Assembly: GCF_002245215.1 (NCBI RefSeq)
Contig: NZ_NPMR01000001.1
Span: forward strand, 1,054,001-1,118,000
Source: Microbacterium sp. Yaish 1
GTDB taxonomy: Bacteria; Actinomycetota; Actinomycetes; Actinomycetales; Microbacteriaceae
DNA length: 64,000 nt
Direction of reading: 5' to 3'
Below are positions 1 through 8,540 of this stretch, piece after piece; positions within the stretch are counted from its first letter, which is position 1; every line of letters begins with the position of its first letter. Under the pieces are notes generated by a model. The model had not been told where the DNA came from, did no database searches, and worked only from the letters and a program-made list of their open reading frames with translations. The position numbers and the translations under genes were made by a program.

Positions 1-414
1 GACGTCGAGGCCCCACCCCGCTCCGACGAGATACCCGAACCCGGGCGCGAAGCCCGTGAACGCGACCGTCCACTCGGTGCCGGCGTGGCGCGCGACCAGC
101 GCCTCGCGACTGGCGCCGAGCGCGGCGGCCAGTTCGTCGAGGTCGGCGCCGTCGTAGCGGATCGGCAGCGTCACCGCGGCGGGGGCGGATGTCGTCGGCG
201 CCGGGCGCGTCGCGGCGGAAGAGATCCACGCACGAGCGGTCGCCAGGGGCAGCACCGCGGCATCGACACGGACGAGCACCGTCGCGGCCGCGGGAACGAT
301 GTCGATGACCCCCGGCGGCGGCGCGGCGGCCAGCCGAGCGTGCAGGGCCATCGCCTCGGCCAGGTCGGTCACCTCCACGAGCACCGCGTCGGAGCCCATC
401 GGCAGCATCCTCAT
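1..414 (-). CDS. pxpB: 5-oxoprolinase subunit PxpB (KipI family), C-terminus beyond window
   Basis: The frame is open to the window edge, giving 138 N-terminal residues. The visible part begins MRMLPMGSDAVLVEV and carries the GFAPGFGYL segment typical of the KipI/allophanate hydrolase subunit 1-like family. PxpB works with PxpA and PxpC in ATP-dependent cleavage of 5-oxoproline to glutamate in the cytoplasm. A GGGGA ribosome-binding site 9 nt upstream supports the ATG at 414; an in-frame ATG at 441 is the alternative. It lies 73 nt downstream of pxpA on the same strand, the usual pairing. PxpC, or a PxpB-PxpC fusion, is expected to the left but cannot be seen. Confidence 0.85.
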   Translation of the reverse strand, partial: MRMLPMGSDAVLVEVTDLAEAMALHARLAAAPPPGVIDIVPAAATVLVRVDAAVLPLATARAWISSAATRPAPTTSAPAAVTLPIRYDGADLDELAAALGASREALVARHAGTEWTVAFTGFAPGFGYLVGAGWGLDV

Positions 415-487
415 GCCGGCATCCCCGGGTCGGCGCCGCATCGGCGCCCGGGTCGCGGCGCACCGACCGGCGCGACAGGTGCGGTCG

Positions 488-1234
488 TCACCACGGCGAG
501 CGCACCTCGATCCCGGCGGCGTCGAGCGCCGACCGCACGGCGCGAGCCATCGCGACGGCACCGGGCGAGTCGCCGTGCACGCACAGCGAGGCCGCCGCGC
601 TGCGGACCGCCTCGCCCGAGACCGCGATCACGACTCCCTCCGTCGCCAGGCGCAGCGCGCGCTCGGCGACCGCGTCCGGATCCTCGAGCAGCGCCCCGGG
701 AGCCCCGCGCGGCACGAGGGATCCGTCTGCCCGGTAGCCGCGGTCGAGGAACGCCTCGAGATGGAACGGCAGCCCGGCATCCGACGCCGCCCCCTCGATC
801 GCCCCGCCGAGACCCAGGATCGGAAGCTCGCGGCCGAGCTCGGCCGACAGGTCGGCGACGGCGGCCGCGACGGCGCGCGCGGTCGCGGCATCCTCGGTCG
901 CGGCGTGATACAGCGCGCCATGCGGCTTGACGTAGCGCACGTCGGCGCCCGCGGCGGCGAGCGCGCGCAGCTGATCGAGCACCTGTGCCCGCAGCTCGTC
1001 GGGCTCGACGGCGACCCGCACCCGGCCGAAACCGGCGCGGTCGAGATAGGAAGGGTGGGCGCCGACCGCGACCCGGGCGGCCGCCGCTCCGGCCACGGCC
1101 GTGCGCATCGACGCCGCGTCGCCGGCATGACCGCCGCAGGCGATCGACGCGCTCGACACGAGGGCGAACATCGCGGTGTCGTCGGCCGTCGGGAGACCGT
1201 CGACCGTCTCGCCCAGATCCGCGTTGAGGTCCAT
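488..1234 (-). CDS. pxpA: 5-oxoprolinase subunit PxpA (LamB/YcsF family)
   Basis: This 248-residue protein has the normal family length. Family landmarks are the N-terminal MDLNADLGE, ACGGHAG near residue 34 and the VKPHGALYH segment near residue 103. It is the PxpA component of 5-oxoprolinase, which recycles pyroglutamate formed from glutamine or peptides. It is the first gene of a minus-strand unit with pxpB. The next unit, across about 600 bp, is a peptide importer, so peptide-derived nitrogen is a plausible common theme (inference). Confidence 0.92.
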   Translation of the reverse strand: MDLNADLGETVDGLPTADDTAMFALVSSASIACGGHAGDAASMRTAVAGAAAARVAVGAHPSYLDRAGFGRVRVAVEPDELRAQVLDQLRALAAAGADVRYVKPHGALYHAATEDAATARAVAAAVADLSAELGRELPILGLGGAIEGAASDAGLPFHLEAFLDRGYRADGSLVPRGAPGALLEDPDAVAERALRLATEGVVIAVSGEAVRSAAASLCVHGDSPGAVAMARAVRSALDAAGIEVRSPW

Positions 1235-1550
1235 GCGTCAACGCTAGCCCGCGCTCGTCCGGCCGTGCCCCTACGGGGTGGGGTGGGGATGCACGGGCTG
1301 GCCGTCGCGGAGCCGAGCAAGGCGCGCCGTGTCGGAGCCGAGCGGGGGCGCGAGGCGGGCCGTGAGCAGGCCAGATGCCGCACGGCATCGTCTCGGTCGC
1401 CTCCTCAGGCGGCACAGCCTGTTTTCGGCACAGGTGGCTCGACGTCGCGCACCCGCCGTTTCGCCCCGAGGCCCGCGCTCTCGTTTCCGTCCACATCCCG
1501 CCATGCCCTGCCGCCACGCCGCGCCACGCCGCGCCCGTTCTCGTCGTTCT

Positions 1551-1753
1551 GTGCCGTCGACAGGCTGAGCGCCCGCACAGACCCCGTCGACGGGCTCCCG
1601 AAGCCGCTCAGCCTGTCCACGGCACGGCGGCCACCGGTCACCCGACCCGCGGCGCGGCTCAGTCCGGCCGGCTCCCCGTCCCGCCCGCAGGCTGCCCCGT
1701 CCCCGCGGGCCTCGTCGGCGGGGTCGGGAGGCCGCTCAGCCTGTCCACGGCAC
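1551..1753. repeat. GACAGGCTGAGC-type inverted repeat with an extra arm
   Basis: The arms at 1551-1571 and 1605-1625 are reverse complements over 21 nt with one mismatch, around a 33-nt centre. A third arm at 1733-1753 is identical to the one at 1605-1625. The core is GACAGGCTGAGCG. It is a REP-like intergenic repeat, and the spacing suggests one full palindrome plus a half copy. Confidence 0.7.
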
Positions 1754-1785
1754 GAGCGCGCCCATCCGCGACACGACGGGCCGGC

Positions 1786-1801
1786 GTTACGTCGATGTAA
1801 C
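1786..1801 (+). promoter_or_regulatory. Candidate operator GTTAC-n6-GTAAC upstream of the DppDF-type gene
   Basis: A near-perfect palindrome with centre GTCGAT lies about 51 nt before the ATG. Read in the direction of transcription, ACGTCGATGTAACG (1788-1801) matches 12 of 14 bases of ACATCGATGTAATG upstream of dppA (7523-7536, minus strand). Sharing between two separately transcribed parts of one transporter suggests a common regulator. GTnAC-n6 spacing resembles GlnR half-sites, but this is only a suggestion. Confidence 0.45.
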
Positions 1802-1852
1802 GGGTGGGCCCGACACGGTGCGCTGGGCGCCGCGGGCGGGCAGGATGGGCCA

Positions 1853-3550
1853 ATGGCAGACTCCTCCACTCCCCTGCTGCGGGTGAGCGACATGGCCGTC
1901 GACTTCCGCACGCTCGAGGGCCCGGTGCACGCGGTCGAAGGCGTCGACCTCGAGATCTCAGCGGGCGAGACGGTCGCGATCGTCGGCGAATCCGGCTCGG
2001 GCAAGTCGACGACCGCGATGGCGGTGATCGGACTCCTCCCGGGAAACGGACGCGTCGTGCGCGGCAGCATCCGCCTCGACGGCGAAGAACTCGTAGGCGC
2101 ACCGGAGAGCACGCTGCGCCGCATCCGCGGCGGGTCGATCGGACTCGTGCCGCAGGACCCGATGTCCAACCTCAACCCCGTCTCGAAGATCGGCACGCAG
2201 GTCGCCGAGACCCTGCTCGCGCACGGACTCGCGACCTCGAAGGACGTCGACGCCAAGGTCATCGAGACCCTCGCGGCGGCCGGCCTTCCGGATGCCGCGG
2301 AGCGCGCGAAGCAGTACCCGCACGAGTTCTCGGGCGGGATGCGGCAGCGCGCGCTCATCGCGATCGGGCTGGCGTGCAACCCGCGGCTGCTCATCGCCGA
2401 CGAGCCGACGAGCGCCCTCGATGTGACGGTGCAGAAGACGATCCTCGATCAGCTCGGCCGGATGACGGGCGAGCTGGGCACATCGGTGCTGCTCATCACC
2501 CACGACCTCGGCCTCGCCGCCGAGCGGGCCGCCCGCGTCGTCGTCATGCATCGCGGCCGGATCGTCGAGCAGGGCCCGGCCCGCCAGATCCTGGAAGATC
2601 CGCAGCAGCCCTACACGCAGGCTCTCGTCAAGGCGGCCCCGTCGGTCGCGGCGGTGCGCCTGCGGCCGGAGGCCTACCGGGCGACGACGCCGCCCACCGC
2701 GGTCACCACCCCCGCGGCATCCGGCTCCCCCGCAGCGCAGGCACCGGCCGAGCCGGCACCGCGCGACAACATCGTCGAGATCGAGAACCTCACGAAGCTG
2801 TACAAGATCCGCGGACGCAAGGACGACTTCGCCGCCGTCAGCGACGTCTCGCTGTCCATCCCGCGGGGTGAGACGGTCGCGATCGTGGGCGAGTCGGGAT
2901 CGGGCAAGACGACGACGGCCCGGATGCTGCTGAAGGTGATCGAGCCGACGTCGGGCACGATCCGGTTCGAGGGGCAGGATGTCGCGGGGCTGAAGGGTGC
3001 GCAGCTGCGCGAGTTCCGGCAGAAGGTGCAGCCGATCTTCCAGGACCCGTACTCGTCGCTGAACCCCATGTTCACGATCGAGCGGATCATCGCCGAGCCG
3101 CTGGAGTTCTACAAGCGCGGCACCGCGAAGGATCGCGCTACCCGCGTGCGGAAGCTGCTCGACGACGTCGCCCTGCCGCAGACGATGCTGCGCCGGTACC
3201 CCTCCGAGCTCTCGGGCGGTCAGCGTCAGCGCGTCGCGATCGCGCGTGCCCTCGCGCTGAACCCCGAGCTGATCGTCTGCGACGAGCCGGTGTCGGCGCT
3301 GGACGTGCTCGTGCAGGACCAGATCCTCACGCTGCTGCGCGACCTGCAGGGCGAGTACGGGCTGAGCTACCTCTTCATCTCGCACGACCTCGCCGTGGTG
3401 CGGCTCATCTCGGACTACGTCTGCGTCATGAAGGACGGCGCCCTCGTCGAGGCTGCGTCGAGCGAGGAGATCTTCACCAACCCGCGCGACCCGTACACGC
3501 GGCGGCTGCTGTCGTCGATCCCGGGCAACGAGCTCGACATCGCCTCCTGA
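1853..3550 (+). CDS. Fused DppD-DppF dipeptide/oligopeptide ABC transporter ATP-binding protein
   Basis: This 565-residue cytoplasmic protein contains two complete nucleotide-binding domains. NBD1 has Walker A GESGSGKST near residue 43 and signature FSGGMRQR near 158. NBD2 has Walker A GESGSGKTT near 345 and signature LSGGQRQR near 451. They are joined by a Pro/Ala-rich linker at about residues 270-305. Each domain ends with the PYTQ/PYTR-type tail of peptide importer ATPases. It powers uptake through the DppB/DppC pore encoded just downstream on the opposite strand. The start is chosen where ABC similarity begins (MADSSTPLLRV). The gene converges on dppABC instead of lying in the same operon, so balanced expression needs separate promoters. 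Confidence 0.92.
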   Translation: MADSSTPLLRVSDMAVDFRTLEGPVHAVEGVDLEISAGETVAIVGESGSGKSTTAMAVIGLLPGNGRVVRGSIRLDGEELVGAPESTLRRIRGGSIGLVPQDPMSNLNPVSKIGTQVAETLLAHGLATSKDVDAKVIETLAAAGLPDAAERAKQYPHEFSGGMRQRALIAIGLACNPRLLIADEPTSALDVTVQKTILDQLGRMTGELGTSVLLITHDLGLAAERAARVVVMHRGRIVEQGPARQILEDPQQPYTQALVKAAPSVAAVRLRPEAYRATTPPTAVTTPAASGSPAAQAPAEPAPRDNIVEIENLTKLYKIRGRKDDFAAVSDVSLSIPRGETVAIVGESGSGKTTTARMLLKVIEPTSGTIRFEGQDVAGLKGAQLREFRQKVQPIFQDPYSSLNPMFTIERIIAEPLEFYKRGTAKDRATRVRKLLDDVALPQTMLRRYPSELSGGQRQRVAIARALALNPELIVCDEPVSALDVLVQDQILTLLRDLQGEYGLSYLFISHDLAVVRLISDYVCVMKDGALVEAASSEEIFTNPRDPYTRRLLSSIPGNELDIAS

Positions 3551-3578
3551 GCCGGCGCGTCCTGACGCGCCGCCGGCT
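3548..3578 (+). terminator. Hairpin at the 3' end of the DppDF-type gene
   Basis: GAGCCGGCGCGTC pairs with GACGCGCCGCCGGCTC across a 2-nt loop with a 3-nt bulge. It begins at the stop codon. There is no U-tract, as is common in high-GC actinobacteria. Confidence 0.5.
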
Positions 3579-3595
3579 CCCAGCCGCGCCCGGCG

Positions 3596-3684
3596 GCGAT
3601 ACAGCCGTCGGACCGGTGGGGCTGGTGCAGCCGGCGGAGACCGGTGAGGCGACACCAGCCCCACCGGTCCTGCAGGTGTATCGC
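3596..3684 (+). repeat. 89-bp palindromic element, copy 1
   Basis: It is bounded by GCGATACA and TGTATCGC, with nested complementary arms (CACCAGCCCCACCGGTCC against its complement) and a non-palindromic centre containing GAGGCGACACCAGC. Two further copies of exactly 89 bp, in the same orientation, lie at 16854-16942 and 43770-43858. This copy sits between the convergent DppDF-type gene and dppC. Confidence 0.85.
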
Positions 3685-3719
3685 AGGGCCGGGGCGGCGC
3701 GCCGGGTCAGCGGGCCGGG

Positions 3720-4673
3720 TCAGCGCGCGCGGGTGCGCGGGTCCATGGCCTCGCGCAGCGATTCGCCGAGCAGCGTGAAGCCGAGCGCGGTGATCATGAT
3801 GCACAGGCCCGGGAGGAACGCGAGCCACGGCGCGATCGCGAGCTCGTTCTGCGCGTAGGTGAGCATGCGGCCCCACTCGGCGGTGGCCGCTCCCCCGCCG
3901 CCGAGGCCGAGGAACGACAGCGCCGCGGCGTCGATGACGGCGGTGGCGAGGGTGAGCGTCCCCTGGACGATGACGGGGCCGAGGCTGTTGGGCAGCACGT
4001 GGCTCATCGTGATCTTGCCGCGCCCGAGCCCGAGGGTCTGCGCCGAGAGGATGTAGTCGGCGCTGCGCTGCTGCAGCATCGACGCCCGCAGGAGGCGCGC
4101 GAAGATCGGCACCTGCGAGGCTCCGATGGCGATCATGATCGCGAGCTGCGACTGACCGAGGATCGCCGCGATCGAGACGGCGAGCAGCAGGTTGGGGACC
4201 GACAGGAGGATGTCGACGAACCGCATGACGACCGTGTCGACCCAGCCCCCGAACATGCCGGCGATCAGGCCGAGGAGCATGCCGCCGGCGAGACCGAACG
4301 CGGTCGAGATGACGCCGATGAGCAGCGAGGCCCGCGCGCCCCAGATGAGCTTCGACAGGACGTCGCCGCCGAAGCGGTCGAGACCGAGCGGGAAGCCGGC
4401 GATCTCGCCGGGACCGGGGATGTGGGTCGGGGTGACCTCCCGCGCGCCGGGGAGGGCCGTCTCGGGGTAGGGCGCGAGCCAGGGCGCGAGGATCGCCACG
4501 AGGAGAAAGGCCAGCACGATGGCGGCGCCGATCCAGGCCACCGGGTTGCGGCGCAGGCGCGCGAACACGTCGTGCCAGAATCCACCGCCGGCGCGGGCCT
4601 CGAGCACGTCGTGCTCGGCGACGGCGGTGGCGGGTCCGTCGCCGGGGGCGGGCGGGAGCGCGTTGGTGCTCAT
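3720..4673 (-). CDS. dppC: Dipeptide/oligopeptide ABC transporter permease DppC
   Basis: This 317-residue inner-membrane permease has an N-terminal cytoplasmic stretch and a first membrane segment near residues 45-65 followed by LAPYPETALPG, as in the OppC N-terminal domain. A BPD_transp_1 core with about five further segments and the EAA-type loop RSADYILSAQTLGLGRGKI follows. It ends with LGESLREAMDPRTRAR, close to the DppC family ending. ATG 4673 overlaps the dppB stop by 4 nt, indicating translational coupling. It pairs with DppB to form the translocation channel. Confidence 0.93.
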   Translation of the reverse strand: MSTNALPPAPGDGPATAVAEHDVLEARAGGGFWHDVFARLRRNPVAWIGAAIVLAFLLVAILAPWLAPYPETALPGAREVTPTHIPGPGEIAGFPLGLDRFGGDVLSKLIWGARASLLIGVISTAFGLAGGMLLGLIAGMFGGWVDTVVMRFVDILLSVPNLLLAVSIAAILGQSQLAIMIAIGASQVPIFARLLRASMLQQRSADYILSAQTLGLGRGKITMSHVLPNSLGPVIVQGTLTLATAVIDAAALSFLGLGGGGAATAEWGRMLTYAQNELAIAPWLAFLPGLCIMITALGFTLLGESLREAMDPRTRAR

Positions 4674-5674
4674 GAGACCCTCACTCTCGGATCGATCAGG
4701 CTGTACGAGACATCGACGATGAGGTTGATGAGCGCGTAGATGACGGCGATGAAGAGGATGAACCCCTGCAGCACCGGGAAGTCGCGGGCGCTGATGGCCC
4801 GGGCGAGGAACGATCCGATCCCGGGGAACGCGAACACCGTCTCGGTCAGGATCGCTCCGGCCAGCAGCAGGCCGACCTGGAGGCCGACGGTCGTGGCGAC
4901 CGGCAGCATGGCGTTGCGCAGGATGAAGCGGCCGCGCAGCGTCCGCCGCGCGATTCCCTTCGCCCGGCCGGTGCGCACGTAGTCGGAGTTCTGCACCTCG
5001 AGCACCGAGGCGCGGGTGATGCGCACGATGATCGCGAGCGGAATGGTGCCGAGCGCGAGCGCCGGCAGGATGAGGTGCAGCACGGCATCCCACGCGGCGT
5101 CGAACTCCCCCGTGAGCAGGCCGTCGAGCACGTAGAAGTTCGTGTAGTGCGTCGCGTCGATGCGCGGGTCCTGGCGCCCGTCGGAGGGCAGCCAGCCGAG
5201 CTGGACGGCGAAGACGTACTTGAGGATGAACGCCAGGAAGAACACCGGGATCGTGACGCCGACGAGGCTCAGCACGACCGCGACGTGATCGCTGATCTTG
5301 CCGTGGTGACGCGCGGCGAGGTACCCGAGCGGGATGCCGATGCCGACGGCGAAGATCAGGGCGGCGATCGAGAGCTCGACGGTCGCCGGGAAGCGCCGGA
5401 GGAACTCCTCGACGACGGGGCGCCCGGTCTCGATCGACGACCCGAAGTCGCCGGTGAGCAGCCGCCCCATATAGGTGGCGTACTGCTCGAGGATCGGCCG
5501 ATTGAAGCCGTAGAGCTCGTTGATCCGGGCGATCGCCTCGGGGGTCGCCTTCTCGCCGAGGAGGGCGACGGCGGGACCGCCGGGCAGGGCGCGGACCCAG
5601 AGGAAGAGGAGGATGCTGAGCCCGAGGAGCGTGGGGATCAGCAGAAGCAGCCGTTGGCCGATGGTTCGCAGCAA
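4670..5674 (-). CDS. dppB: Dipeptide/oligopeptide ABC transporter permease DppB
   Basis: This 334-residue protein has six predicted membrane segments. It has the family N-terminus (GQRLLLLIPTLLGLSILLFL), a periplasmic loop with the TGDFGSSI motif, and the EAA-like loop NSDYVRTGRAKGIARRTL. The C-terminal DVSYSLIDPRVRVS is the usual DppB end. It is the second gene of the minus-strand dppABC unit, 82 nt after dppA, with its stop overlapping the dppC start. Confidence 0.94.
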   Translation of the reverse strand: MLRTIGQRLLLLIPTLLGLSILLFLWVRALPGGPAVALLGEKATPEAIARINELYGFNRPILEQYATYMGRLLTGDFGSSIETGRPVVEEFLRRFPATVELSIAALIFAVGIGIPLGYLAARHHGKISDHVAVVLSLVGVTIPVFFLAFILKYVFAVQLGWLPSDGRQDPRIDATHYTNFYVLDGLLTGEFDAAWDAVLHLILPALALGTIPLAIIVRITRASVLEVQNSDYVRTGRAKGIARRTLRGRFILRNAMLPVATTVGLQVGLLLAGAILTETVFAFPGIGSFLARAISARDFPVLQGFILFIAVIYALINLIVDVSYSLIDPRVRVS

Positions 5675-5756
5675 CGCGGGGTCTTTCGGTCGAGGAGTGC
5701 GGGGCGGGCTCGCGCCCGAGGCGGCGGCCCGCCCCGCGGGGATCAGCGGGTCGTCG

Positions 5757-7430
5757 TCACTCGGTCAGGACGATGTCCGTGAACACCTCGTCGTTGACCG
5801 GGCTGGCCGGGTAGCTCTCGACACGCGGGTCGAACGCGAGCGTCGGGGCGGGGTGGGCCAGCGGAACGCCCGGGATGAACTGGGCGACCTGCTCGTTGAT
5901 CTGCTCGTAGAGCGCGGTCTGCTCCTCGAGGTTCGGCACGCCGCGCGCGGAGCTGAGCGCCGCGAACAGCTCGGGGTTGTCGAAGCCCCACTCGGCCGAG
6001 GGGGCACCGAAGAACACGCCGACGAAGTTGTCGGTGTCGTTGTAGTCGCCGGTCCAGCCGAGCAGGTGGATGCCGTGGTCGGCGGTTCCGGTGATCTTGT
6101 CGAGGTAGTCGGGGCTCCAGGCATCCGTCTGCGGCGTCAGCTGCACGCCCACGTCGGTCAGCTGCGTCGAGATGACCGTCGCGATCTGCTCGGGGTCGGG
6201 CATGTAGGGGCGCGAGACGTTGACCGGGTAGTTGAAGGTCAGCGTCAGCGGGTTGGCCTCGGTGTAGCCGGCCTCGGCGAGGAGGGCCTTGGCCTTCTCG
6301 GGGTCGTAGTCGTAGGTCGTGACGTCGGGGTTGTAGCCGTTGACGGTGTCGGGCATGAACTGCGTCGCGACCTCGGTGCCCTCGGGCAGCACCTGCGAGA
6401 TGAGGGCCTCCTTGTCGATCGCGTGCGACAGGGCCTCACGCACGCGCACGTCCTGCAGCTCGGGCTGCGCCTGGTTGAAGGCGAGGTAGAGGATCGTGAA
6501 CGGCGGGCGCGAGACCATCGTGAAGCCGGCCTCTTCGAGGGCGGCGGTGTCGGCGGGGCCGACGAGGTCGTAGCCGTCGATCGATCCGGCCTCGAGGGCC
6601 TGACGGCGGGCGGTGGGGTCGTCGATGACGCGGAAGATGATCTTGGTCACCTGACCCGACTCGCCCCAGTAGTCGTCGTAGGCCGAGAGCGTGAGCTCCT
6701 CGCCCGGCGACCACTCGTCGAACTTGTACGGGCCGGTGCCCGTCGGGTGTCCGGCGCCGTACTCCGAGAGCGAGGGGGCCTCTTCGGTGCCGCCGATCTC
6801 GTCGGCGCCGTACTCCTCGAGCGCGGTGGGGCTCTGCATCGCGAATGCGGGCAGCGAGAGGGCGGGGATGAACCCGGCGAAGGGCTGCTTCAGCGTCACC
6901 GTGGCCTCGAGGTCGCCGTCGGCGGTGCACGAGTCGAACACGGCGGTGTCGGGGGTCTCGACGTAGCCGCGGAAGAGCTTGCCGTAGTAGTACGAGAGGG
7001 CTTCGCTGGCGGCCAGGCCGGTCCAGTTGTACCAGCGGTCGAAGTTGGCGCACACCGCTTCGGCGTTGAACGGGGTGCCGTCGTGGAAGGTCACGCCCTC
7101 CTTCAGCTGGAAGGTGTGGGTCAGCCCGTCGTCGGACGACTCCCAGCTCTCGGCGAGCAGGGGCGCGGGGTCGGCCGTGCCGGGCTCGGTGCCGACGAGT
7201 CCTTCGAAGATCTGGCGGGAGACGCGGAAGGTCTCGCCGTCCTGCGCGAAGGCGGGATCGAGGCTGGCGGGGTCGGCGGAGGCGGCGAAGACGAAGGTGC
7301 CGTCGACGTCGGTCGCGGCATCGGTCTCGCCGCCACCTCCGCGCTGGCTGGTGCACGCCGAGAGGGCGAGGGCGCCGATGGCGACCGCCGCCAGTCCCGC
7401 GAGCGCGCGCTTGCGAGGAGTGGAGAGCAT
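5757..7430 (-). CDS. dppA: Peptide ABC transporter substrate-binding lipoprotein (SBP_bac_5)
   Basis: This 557-residue lipoprotein has a basic N-region (PRKR), a hydrophobic stretch and the lipobox LSAC with Cys26, so the mature protein is membrane-anchored outside the cell. The body is family 5 solute-binding protein: an ADPASLDPAF start, GVTFHDGTPFNAEAV and the GTGPYKFDEWSPG segment. It captures peptides or related solutes for DppBC. The ATG at 7430 is supported by AAAGGGA 8 nt upstream. It heads the dppABC operon. The exact substrate cannot be read from the sequence. Confidence 0.93.
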   Translation of the reverse strand: MLSTPRKRALAGLAAVAIGALALSACTSQRGGGGETDAATDVDGTFVFAASADPASLDPAFAQDGETFRVSRQIFEGLVGTEPGTADPAPLLAESWESSDDGLTHTFQLKEGVTFHDGTPFNAEAVCANFDRWYNWTGLAASEALSYYYGKLFRGYVETPDTAVFDSCTADGDLEATVTLKQPFAGFIPALSLPAFAMQSPTALEEYGADEIGGTEEAPSLSEYGAGHPTGTGPYKFDEWSPGEELTLSAYDDYWGESGQVTKIIFRVIDDPTARRQALEAGSIDGYDLVGPADTAALEEAGFTMVSRPPFTILYLAFNQAQPELQDVRVREALSHAIDKEALISQVLPEGTEVATQFMPDTVNGYNPDVTTYDYDPEKAKALLAEAGYTEANPLTLTFNYPVNVSRPYMPDPEQIATVISTQLTDVGVQLTPQTDAWSPDYLDKITGTADHGIHLLGWTGDYNDTDNFVGVFFGAPSAEWGFDNPELFAALSSARGVPNLEEQTALYEQINEQVAQFIPGVPLAHPAPTLAFDPRVESYPASPVNDEVFTDIVLTE

Positions 7431-7522
7431 GGGGGTGTCCCTTTCTGAGGTCCGGAGCGGGCCCACCGCGGCGCGCTCCGAGGTAATTGGGTCCGAACCT
7501 ATACGGGCCGGAGGGTCGAAGT

Positions 7523-7536
7523 CATTACATCGATGT
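7523..7536 (-). promoter_or_regulatory. Candidate operator ACATCGATGTAATG upstream of dppA
   Basis: It lies about 93 nt before the dppA ATG and contains the perfect palindrome ACATCGATGT. It matches the motif before the DppDF-type gene at 12 of 14 positions and has the same orientation relative to its gene. Confidence 0.4.
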
Positions 7537-7603
7537 CTCGATCGTGTTTCGACTGCGCAGACCGGCTCGCCCACGTGCCGACACGGGCCGATAGCGTTGA
7601 GGA

Positions 7604-8467
7604 ATGGCACGAGCGCGCGTCGAGGAGTCCGGTCCGCAGACCCGCCTGTCCGATGGCACGATCGCGCGCATCCTGGCGTCCTCGTTCACGTCGGGCTTCG
7701 AGCTCGACGTCGACGGCACGCCGCAGTCGCACGTCGACCTCGACGACCCGACGCACCTGCACTTCGAGTACATCGCCCGGATGGCGGCCGTCATCGACCG
7801 CCTGCGGATGCCGGGACAGCCGCTCACCGCGGTCCACCTGGGCGCCGGCGCGCTGACGCTCCCGCGGTACATCGCCCACACCCGGCCGGGATCGCGTCAG
7901 CAGGTGATCGAGCTCGAGCAGCCCCTCGTCGACCTCGTGCGCGAGGCGCTGCCCCTCCCCCGCGGCGCGCAGGTGCGCGTGCGCATCGGCGATGCCCGCG
8001 CTGTCGCCGAGAAGCTTCCTCCCGGGCTCACCGGCGCCGCCGACCTCGTCGTCTCGGACGTGTTCGCGGGGGCGCAGACCCCCGCCCACCTGACGACGGT
8101 GGAGTACTACCGCTCCCTCGCGCGGCTGCTCGCCCCGACCGGCGTGCTCCTGGTCAACGTCGCCGACGGCGCGGGCCTCGCGTTCGCCCGCCGGCAGGTC
8201 GCCACCGTCCGCGAGGTGCTGCCCGAGGTGCTGCTGCTCGCCGAGGTGCAGCTGCTGAAGGGACGGCGTTTCGGCAACATCGTCATCGCCGCGTCGGCTT
8301 CGCCCCTGCCGTCGGAGTGGCTGCCGCGCCTGATGGCCGCCGGGCCGTTCCCGGCCAAGGTCGCGCAGGGCGCCGAGATCGACGAGTTCGCCCGCGGAGC
8401 CCGGGTCGCGACCGACGCCGACGCGACCCCGTCGCCCAAGCCGTCGGCATCCGTGTTCGAACGGTGA
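7604..8467 (+). CDS. Spermidine-synthase-like methyltransferase-fold protein
   Basis: This 287-residue protein carries the Rossmann segment of the SpeE family: HLGAGALTLPRYI near residue 85, the acidic strand-2 end QQVIELEQPLVDLV, RIGDARAV and VVSDVFAGAQTP. Compared with true spermidine synthases the N-terminal beta domain is reduced, and it lacks an obvious putrescine-binding GGGDGG loop. Polyamine synthesis is therefore uncertain. Similar stand-alone proteins are common in actinobacteria. It is a single gene, divergent from dppA. Confidence 0.75.
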   Translation: MARARVEESGPQTRLSDGTIARILASSFTSGFELDVDGTPQSHVDLDDPTHLHFEYIARMAAVIDRLRMPGQPLTAVHLGAGALTLPRYIAHTRPGSRQQVIELEQPLVDLVREALPLPRGAQVRVRIGDARAVAEKLPPGLTGAADLVVSDVFAGAQTPAHLTTVEYYRSLARLLAPTGVLLVNVADGAGLAFARRQVATVREVLPEVLLLAEVQLLKGRRFGNIVIAASASPLPSEWLPRLMAAGPFPAKVAQGAEIDEFARGARVATDADATPSPKPSASVFER

Positions 8468-8540
8468 CCGGCGCGGCGGGCGGCTGCATCCGGCGCTTTC
8501 GAGGAGACTGGGATCCACCGTTCTCGAATCGCGGAGGTGG

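Larger units (their letters stand above)
1235..1852. other. 618-bp divergent intergenic region between pxpA and the DppDF-type gene
   Basis: No gene is supported here. The plus-strand frame of the fused ATPase is open far upstream, but that translation is Arg/Pro/Ala-rich without family similarity, a normal artefact of high GC. The region holds a palindromic repeat pair plus an extra arm (1551-1753) and a GTTAC-n6-GTAAC motif (1786-1801). Confidence 0.6.

Noticed and set aside
299..1852. Long plus-strand open frame joined to the DppDF-type gene
   Set aside because: It is antisense to pxpA and reads as Arg/Pro-rich noise. ABC similarity begins only at 1853.
3720..5093. Longer frame for dppC
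   Set aside because: The extra upstream codons are dppB read in another frame. The ATGA overlap and family alignment place the start at 4673.
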